DNA of 64,000 bases, from the NCBI GenBank assembly GCA_001899005.1, contig MKUW01000028.1:1-64000 (forward strand), given 5' to 3'. The DNA comes from Chloroflexi bacterium 44-23. Lineage in GTDB: Bacteria > Chloroflexota > Anaerolineae > Anaerolineales > Anaerolineaceae. The translations under genes were made by a program, and so were the position numbers. The notes below the pieces were generated by a model, which was not told the DNA's origin, ran no database searches, and saw only the letters and a program-made list of their open reading frames with translations. Of this stretch, positions 60,342 through 64,000 are shown piece by piece. Every line of letters starts with the position of its first letter. Position 1 is the stretch's first letter.

Positions 60342-61427
60342 TTATTTTAAATGAATTCCAGCATCTTGCATCAATGATTTGATTGCGTTTGTGTCAGGCA
60401 GAAGAATCCACATCCCATTCCAAGACCAGGATGGTGTGGCTTGTTCTTCACCAATCGCAATCTTATGAATTCGGTCTGAGTGATTTAATACGCTGGCGCC
60501 AAATGGGATTAACTTAATGCCTTGTTCAATACTCATGTTTGTCTCAACATTTTCATTCAACTCCGCTTTAATATCAGCGAGTTGCTCGATTGTTTGGAAA
60601 CTGACAATTTTCTTGACGAGTGCATGCACCACTTCCTGTTCACGCCGTAATCGATCCAGGTCACTCGATGTGGATCTGGAGCGTACATACCATAATGCAG
60701 TCGCGCCATCCATATGAACCATTCCTGGATGAACCGTACAATCGCCATCAACCTGTTGTGGAAGATCACAATCATCAGTTAGATCATTACCCACAGCTAC
60801 ATCAATACCTCCGCGATTATCAATAAATTGCTTGAAACCGTTGAAGTTTGTCATCATAAAGTAATCCGGCCGAATGCCAAAATTGAATTCAAATAACTCC
60901 GCCATTGCATCAAAACCCCCCAGTTCATAAACCTGGTTGATTTTCATTTCATATAAACTGGGAACTTGTACCCACAAATCGCGCGGAAAAGAAACAACGC
61001 TGACTGATTTCGTGTCTGAATCAAGCACGATCATAAGAATGGCATCCGTGCGAAAACCACCTTCATTTGGGCGTTGATCTGATCCCAACAAAAGAATGCG
61101 CATTTGGCCCTCAAATTGCGGTTCCGCATCACTGACCGACACAACAGCTTTTTGGCCCTGGCCGGACTGTGCTTTCACGTCCTTTTTCATGTTTTTGGTG
61201 ATTGCAGATGCCAGTGTTATGGTTGTCGCGCAGGCAAAAAAGATGAATGCAATCCCAAGAATTGTCGTTAGATTGAATTGAAATGGAAACCGGAAAGGCT
61301 TATGCGTTCTTGAAGGTGATGTTGGCTTGGCCATAGTTTTTCCATTCCAGCGATCACTATAATCAGGACCGTTAATCACCCTGTTTTGCCATTCTTTATT
61401 TTTTTTATTTCTTTGATAATTATTCAA
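60342..61427 (-). CDS. LytR-CpsA-Psr (LCP) family protein
   Basis: A 361-aa membrane-anchored protein. A basic cytoplasmic tail precedes one helix (about 50-72, TTILGIAFIFFACATTITLA), then the LCP domain with ILLLGSDQRPNEGGFRTDAILMIVLD, VVSFPRDLWVQVP, KINQVYELGG and ALWYVRSRSTSSDLDRLRREQEVV. LCP enzymes transfer lipid-linked glycan polymers to cell-wall peptidoglycan or act in glycan release. The frame starts at TTG 61427; an internal ATG at 61334 (MAKPTSP) is a possible alternative. Confidence 0.9.
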   Translation of the reverse strand: MNNYQRNKKNKEWQNRVINGPDYSDRWNGKTMAKPTSPSRTHKPFRFPFQFNLTTILGIAFIFFACATTITLASAITKNMKKDVKAQSGQGQKAVVSVSDAEPQFEGQMRILLLGSDQRPNEGGFRTDAILMIVLDSDTKSVSVVSFPRDLWVQVPSLYEMKINQVYELGGFDAMAELFEFNFGIRPDYFMMTNFNGFKQFIDNRGGIDVAVGNDLTDDCDLPQQVDGDCTVHPGMVHMDGATALWYVRSRSTSSDLDRLRREQEVVHALVKKIVSFQTIEQLADIKAELNENVETNMSIEQGIKLIPFGASVLNHSDRIHKIAIGEEQATPSWSWNGMWILLPDTNAIKSLMQDAGIHLK

Positions 61428-61611
61428 AACTTCTCACTTCTTCCCTATACGAAATAGTTAACCAAAAATGCAATTATAAGCTGAAAAATCGAATTAACAC
61501 GGCATAATAAGACCTTTGTTGCGAGTTTCGTGCCAGAATTTTAATTTCATCATCCATTGCAAATAATTCGGCTAAGAAAAGGCGCCGCTTTTCCAAAATT
61601 AAGGACAGAAG

Positions 61612-61644
61612 TTTAAATAAATAACCGGTTGGTCTCCCAACCGG
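61612..61644 (-). terminator. Terminator of the sulfur operon
   Basis: CCGGTTGG/CCAACCGG form a perfect eight-base stem (61644-61637 and 61632-61625) around a four-base loop. TTATTTATTT follows on the minus strand, 19 bases after the DsrE-like stop. Confidence 0.75.
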
Positions 61645-61662
61645 CTTAGACTCTTGTTCATG

Positions 61663-62166
61663 TTAGATAAAAATAATCTGCGCTCCGTCAGTCATATCAA
61701 TGAATTCAGCGGCGGTTACGATATCTTGCACGCCATCAATAAAATCTTCTTTCTTGAGATCCATCATATCCACCGACATTTTGCAGGCGTACATTTTTGC
61801 ACCCGCATCAGCGAGCATCTGCATAAATTCTCGCACCGGAGGAACATCGAGATCACTGATCTTGTCACGCATCAGCTTGGTGGCAAATGCAGTCATACCT
61901 GGTAAAACTCCCATAATATTGGGAATACCCAGATTGCCTGTTTTGACGCCCATCATCGACATTTTCATGCTGGTATTGGCTACTGGAGCCAACTCGAGGC
62001 GATCTACCCGGTGGGTATTAATTAAATCCATACCCCAAAAGGTAAAAAACAAAGTCACATCCAGGCCATTTCCCAATGCTGCCCAGCCCATAATAAGAGC
62101 AGGGTAGGCCATATCCAGGGTGCCTTTCGAACAAATAAAAGCGATTTTTCTTGGTTCTTCACTCAT
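61663..62166 (-). CDS. DsrE/DsrF/DrsH-like (DsrE2) protein
   Basis: A 167-aa protein of the DsrE2 type: KIAFICSKGTLDMAYPALIMGWAA with Cys12, the long methionine-rich middle (NTSMKMSMMGVKTGNLGIPNIMG), and AGAKMYACKMSVDMMDL with Cys128. The cysteines are candidates for carrying persulfide sulfur. DsrE2 proteins accompany TusA, rhodaneses and sulfide oxidation. AGGAGAG precedes the ATG. It is the last gene of the operon with the DsrC-like and sulfide:quinone oxidoreductase genes. Confidence 0.9.
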   Translation of the reverse strand: MSEEPRKIAFICSKGTLDMAYPALIMGWAALGNGLDVTLFFTFWGMDLINTHRVDRLELAPVANTSMKMSMMGVKTGNLGIPNIMGVLPGMTAFATKLMRDKISDLDVPPVREFMQMLADAGAKMYACKMSVDMMDLKKEDFIDGVQDIVTAAEFIDMTDGAQIIFI

Positions 62167-62204
62167 TTAAACTCTCCTGTATAACACATCAATCTGATTA
62201 GTTC

Positions 62205-62522
62205 CTAGACACAACCCTCAGGTTTTCCCAAACCTGCGATTTTCGCCACTTTTTTAGCGGGCCCTTTAGGAAAAAGAGAAAACAATTCTTTTGTAGATAC
62301 CCCTGAACCACTGGTGATCGCGCGTAAAGTTGGTGATGCCCCACCGTTGCCGGCGCTTGTGCGCGCAAAATCAATTACTTTCCAATGACCATCAGTCAAC
62401 AAATCAATACCTTCTTCTTTGGCCAGTTCTACAGCTATCTCTTTTGTCCATTGTGAAGCATCGGTTAAGAAACCTTCTTCATTGACTTCAACTATTTTTC
62501 CTGCAATTGCACGAGTAGTCAT
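62205..62522 (-). CDS. DsrC/TusE-like sulfur-carrier protein (single Cys)
   Basis: A 105-aa DsrC/TusE-family protein: VNEEGFLTDASQWTKEIAVELAKEEGI, then LTDGHWKVIDFAR and the C-terminal arm KGPAKKVAKIAGLGKPEGCV. The penultimate Cys104 of the swinging arm is present. The second DsrC cysteine, 11 residues earlier, is Ala93, so it cannot form the intramolecular trisulfide of DsrC and is closer to TusE or regulatory homologues. It probably accepts sulfur from the DsrE-like or oxidoreductase partner in the same operon. Confidence 0.9.
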   Translation of the reverse strand: MTTRAIAGKIVEVNEEGFLTDASQWTKEIAVELAKEEGIDLLTDGHWKVIDFARTSAGNGGASPTLRAITSGSGVSTKELFSLFPKGPAKKVAKIAGLGKPEGCV

Positions 62523-62594
62523 TTTTTAATCTCCGTCTTTCTTTTTAATACACAAATTTGTGTTTGAATTACCTATTTCTTTTAATACTTTTGG

Positions 62595-63827
62595 TTATTC
62601 AGTCCACTTTCCCGCCATGCTTAAAGTGGGAGATAATGGAATTTTGAATCCGCGCATCAGGATGTTCCAATACATCCATTCAAAACTTAACTTGCCCCAG
62701 TGATTGAGGAAGGATTCCTGTAGAAGTGAAAAAGGGCCAATGACTGGGATTGGGAAACGCCCCGGTAAGGGTTCTTGTTCATAATTGAAGTCGAGCAGCA
62801 CGCCTTTTCCATAACCTGATTCAATGAAGCAGTTGGCATGGCCATCAAATGTTTCTGTCAGATTCTTCCCTTCAGTGTAATGTTTAAAATTTTCGCTGAA
62901 GAGGTCGACAGCGTAATGTGCAACCGAACCGGCCTTTGAGGTAGGCGCATTAGATGCATCTCCAAGCACAAAGATATTCTGAAATTTATCGGAAAGAAAA
63001 GTATGCGGATTAACCGGTGAATAGTTTAGATCATCGCCCAGGCCAGATTTTCCAATCACATCCGCGCCTTTATTCAGTGGGATACTGACTAATAAGTCAT
63101 AGTTTATTTCACGCTCATCATAGGAAATAATTTTTTTCGCATCCGGATCGGCCCGTTCAATGTAGAAATCAGGCTCAACAATAATGTTCTTCTTTTCCAA
63201 CAAGTCTCCGATTCTTTTCGAGGCAATTGGTTTGGTAAACGCTCCTGATAGCGGTGTTGCGTAGATCAACTCAACTCGATCGCGTATGCCCTGTTTGGTA
63301 AAATAGGCATCAGCCAGCATCAAAAATTCCATCGGGGCCACCGGGCATTTGATCGGGTTCTCGACAACATTGACAACAATTCTGCCACCTTGAAAGTCCC
63401 TAATCGCCCTTCGCAAGTCCACTGAGGTCTGCAATGTGTAAAATGAGTGAATGCTCTTTCCCCATTCGTGTTCCGCCAACCCTGGTGTCTCTTCCGGATA
63501 GATGTCTGTTCCCGTACAGATAATCAAATAATCGTAATCGAGTACCGAATTATTGGCTAATTGAACTTGATTGTTGGGAGCATCGATTAATTCAATGCTC
63601 GCTTGAACCATTTTTACAGAATCGGGAATATATTTGCTTTTCGGTTTAACCAGCCTCTTTTCGTTGGCCAGCCCAAATGGAACAAATACGTAACCCGCCT
63701 GATAATAATGGATAGGATCCTGATCCACGATAGTGATATTCCATTGGCTGCGATCCATCACTTTATTGAGGTGGTTAGCAACCATTGTACCTGCAGTTCC
63801 GGCACCTAAGATAACAATTTTTTTCAT
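62595..63827 (-). CDS. sqr: Sulfide:quinone oxidoreductase-like flavoprotein
   Basis: A 410-aa FAD enzyme of the sulfide:quinone oxidoreductase family. The FAD motif is VILGAGTAGTMVANHL; YLIICTGTDIYP carries Cys104, NPIKCPVAPMEFLML carries Cys161, FVLGDASNAPTSKAG is the second FAD-contact region, and Cys333 lies in HANCFIESGYG. Cys161 and Cys333 are likely the redox-active pair that binds sulfide. The enzyme would oxidise sulfide and feed electrons to the quinone pool at the membrane. AGGGAGAAAG precedes the ATG. It is in an operon with DsrC-like and DsrE-like genes. Confidence 0.9.
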   Translation of the reverse strand: MKKIVILGAGTAGTMVANHLNKVMDRSQWNITIVDQDPIHYYQAGYVFVPFGLANEKRLVKPKSKYIPDSVKMVQASIELIDAPNNQVQLANNSVLDYDYLIICTGTDIYPEETPGLAEHEWGKSIHSFYTLQTSVDLRRAIRDFQGGRIVVNVVENPIKCPVAPMEFLMLADAYFTKQGIRDRVELIYATPLSGAFTKPIASKRIGDLLEKKNIIVEPDFYIERADPDAKKIISYDEREINYDLLVSIPLNKGADVIGKSGLGDDLNYSPVNPHTFLSDKFQNIFVLGDASNAPTSKAGSVAHYAVDLFSENFKHYTEGKNLTETFDGHANCFIESGYGKGVLLDFNYEQEPLPGRFPIPVIGPFSLLQESFLNHWGKLSFEWMYWNILMRGFKIPLSPTLSMAGKWTE

Positions 63828-63838
63828 TAACTTTCTCC

Positions 63839-64000
63839 CTAAATATTTTGGGTTAAACTTGCAATTTGTTGTAAGCGGTCCATAAAAACGCTGCGTTCGG
63901 TAAGAATGCTTTCAATTGCCTGCGCTGCAGCGCTAGGTTGATCGCTCAGATTTTCCCTTTGCTCCTTGCTCAGAACAGGAACTTGCTGCAAAGCTATCTG
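63839..64000 (-). CDS. Partial CDS, C-terminal 53 residues, function unknown
   Basis: The frame is open from the window edge to a TAG at 63841-63839 and reads as helical protein: LQQVPVLSKEQRENLSDQP, then AAQAIESILTERSVFMDRLQQ. The stop lies 11 bases before the sqr start on the same strand, so this is the upstream gene of the sulfur operon. The fragment is too short to name. Confidence 0.6.
   Translation of the reverse strand, partial: QIALQQVPVLSKEQRENLSDQPSAAAQAIESILTERSVFMDRLQQIASLTQNI

Noticed and set aside
61590..61625. AAATTAAGGACAGAAG sequence considered as another hairpin-repeat copy
   Set aside because: Only the first dozen bases are vaguely similar; the following hairpin is an ordinary terminator with an unrelated sequence.
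1..64000. tRNA, rRNA, CRISPR array, intact insertion sequence or prophage
   Set aside because: Reading both strands, I found no tRNA T-loop motifs in a cloverleaf context, no regularly spaced repeats, and no transposase, integrase or phage genes.

Overview
The window looks like a chromosomal segment of a Chloroflexota bacterium, probably class Anaerolineae. This is an inference from gene content (F420-type PPOX protein, TrpB2-type enzyme, GPH transporter, AAA-associated NitT-type ATPase, a secreted-protein remnant ending in YLPMI) and moderate-to-low G+C, not from a marker gene. No rRNA, tRNA, CRISPR array or intact insertion sequence was seen. Genes are on both strands in short operons separated by long A+T-rich spacers, and several genes are decayed.

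Region 1 (about 0.3-14 kb) is a respiratory and redox island. Small DUF genes are followed by a Crp/Fnr regulator, a 2x[4Fe-4S] ferredoxin behind a perfect FNR-type box, and a CopD-like membrane protein with TusA-like and DUF2249 partners. Next come a NarX/NarL-like two-component system whose sensor carries two CxxCH haem sites, a haem-binding ethylbenzene-dehydrogenase-type lipoprotein, and NapG/NapH-like iron-sulfur proteins without a NapA. Together they read as a regulated quinol-to-periplasm electron-transfer module. It ends with a G+C-rich Imm-5-like orphan and a secreted-protein remnant.

Region 2 (14-33 kb): an ABC importer lacking a binding protein (minus strand), divergent diaminopropionate ammonia-lyase, a BON-MscS channel, DUF305 and DUF6429 proteins, an aminotransferase, a TPR protein split by one in-frame TAA, a GPH transporter/esterase/PHP operon, a DUF1697 protein and a GT87-like membrane protein.

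Region 3 (33-49 kb): a TetR/flavin monooxygenase divergent pair with a palindromic operator, DUF1801, a Ca2+/H+ exchanger, a DHFR-like protein, pterin dehydratase, an APC permease-UspA fusion, a nitronate monooxygenase-like enzyme, a pair of membrane coiled-coil proteins (one with a helix-hairpin-helix), a META-domain lipoprotein and a polytopic membrane protein.

Region 4 (48.7-64 kb): a decayed MFS gene, then a redox cluster. Its key member is a peroxiredoxin-like gene with an in-frame TGA exactly at the catalytic cysteine (U-A-F-C), followed by a hairpin that fits the bacterial SECIS rule; it is very probably a selenoprotein. Next are an AhpC-like gene with a HlyD/FtsX/ATPase exporter, a TrpB2 gene behind a tryptophan T-box riboswitch, a macro-domain protein, a DinB protein, an autoregulated XRE/membrane-protein pair, a CHRD protein, an LCP protein, and a sulfide:quinone oxidoreductase/DsrC-like/DsrE-like operon running to the window edge.

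A roughly 70-80 bp hairpin repeat family with at least four copies (22.35, 38.0, 50.55 and 57.15 kb) and a divergent fifth at 4.4 kb lies in intergenic spaces and is not explained by any gene.
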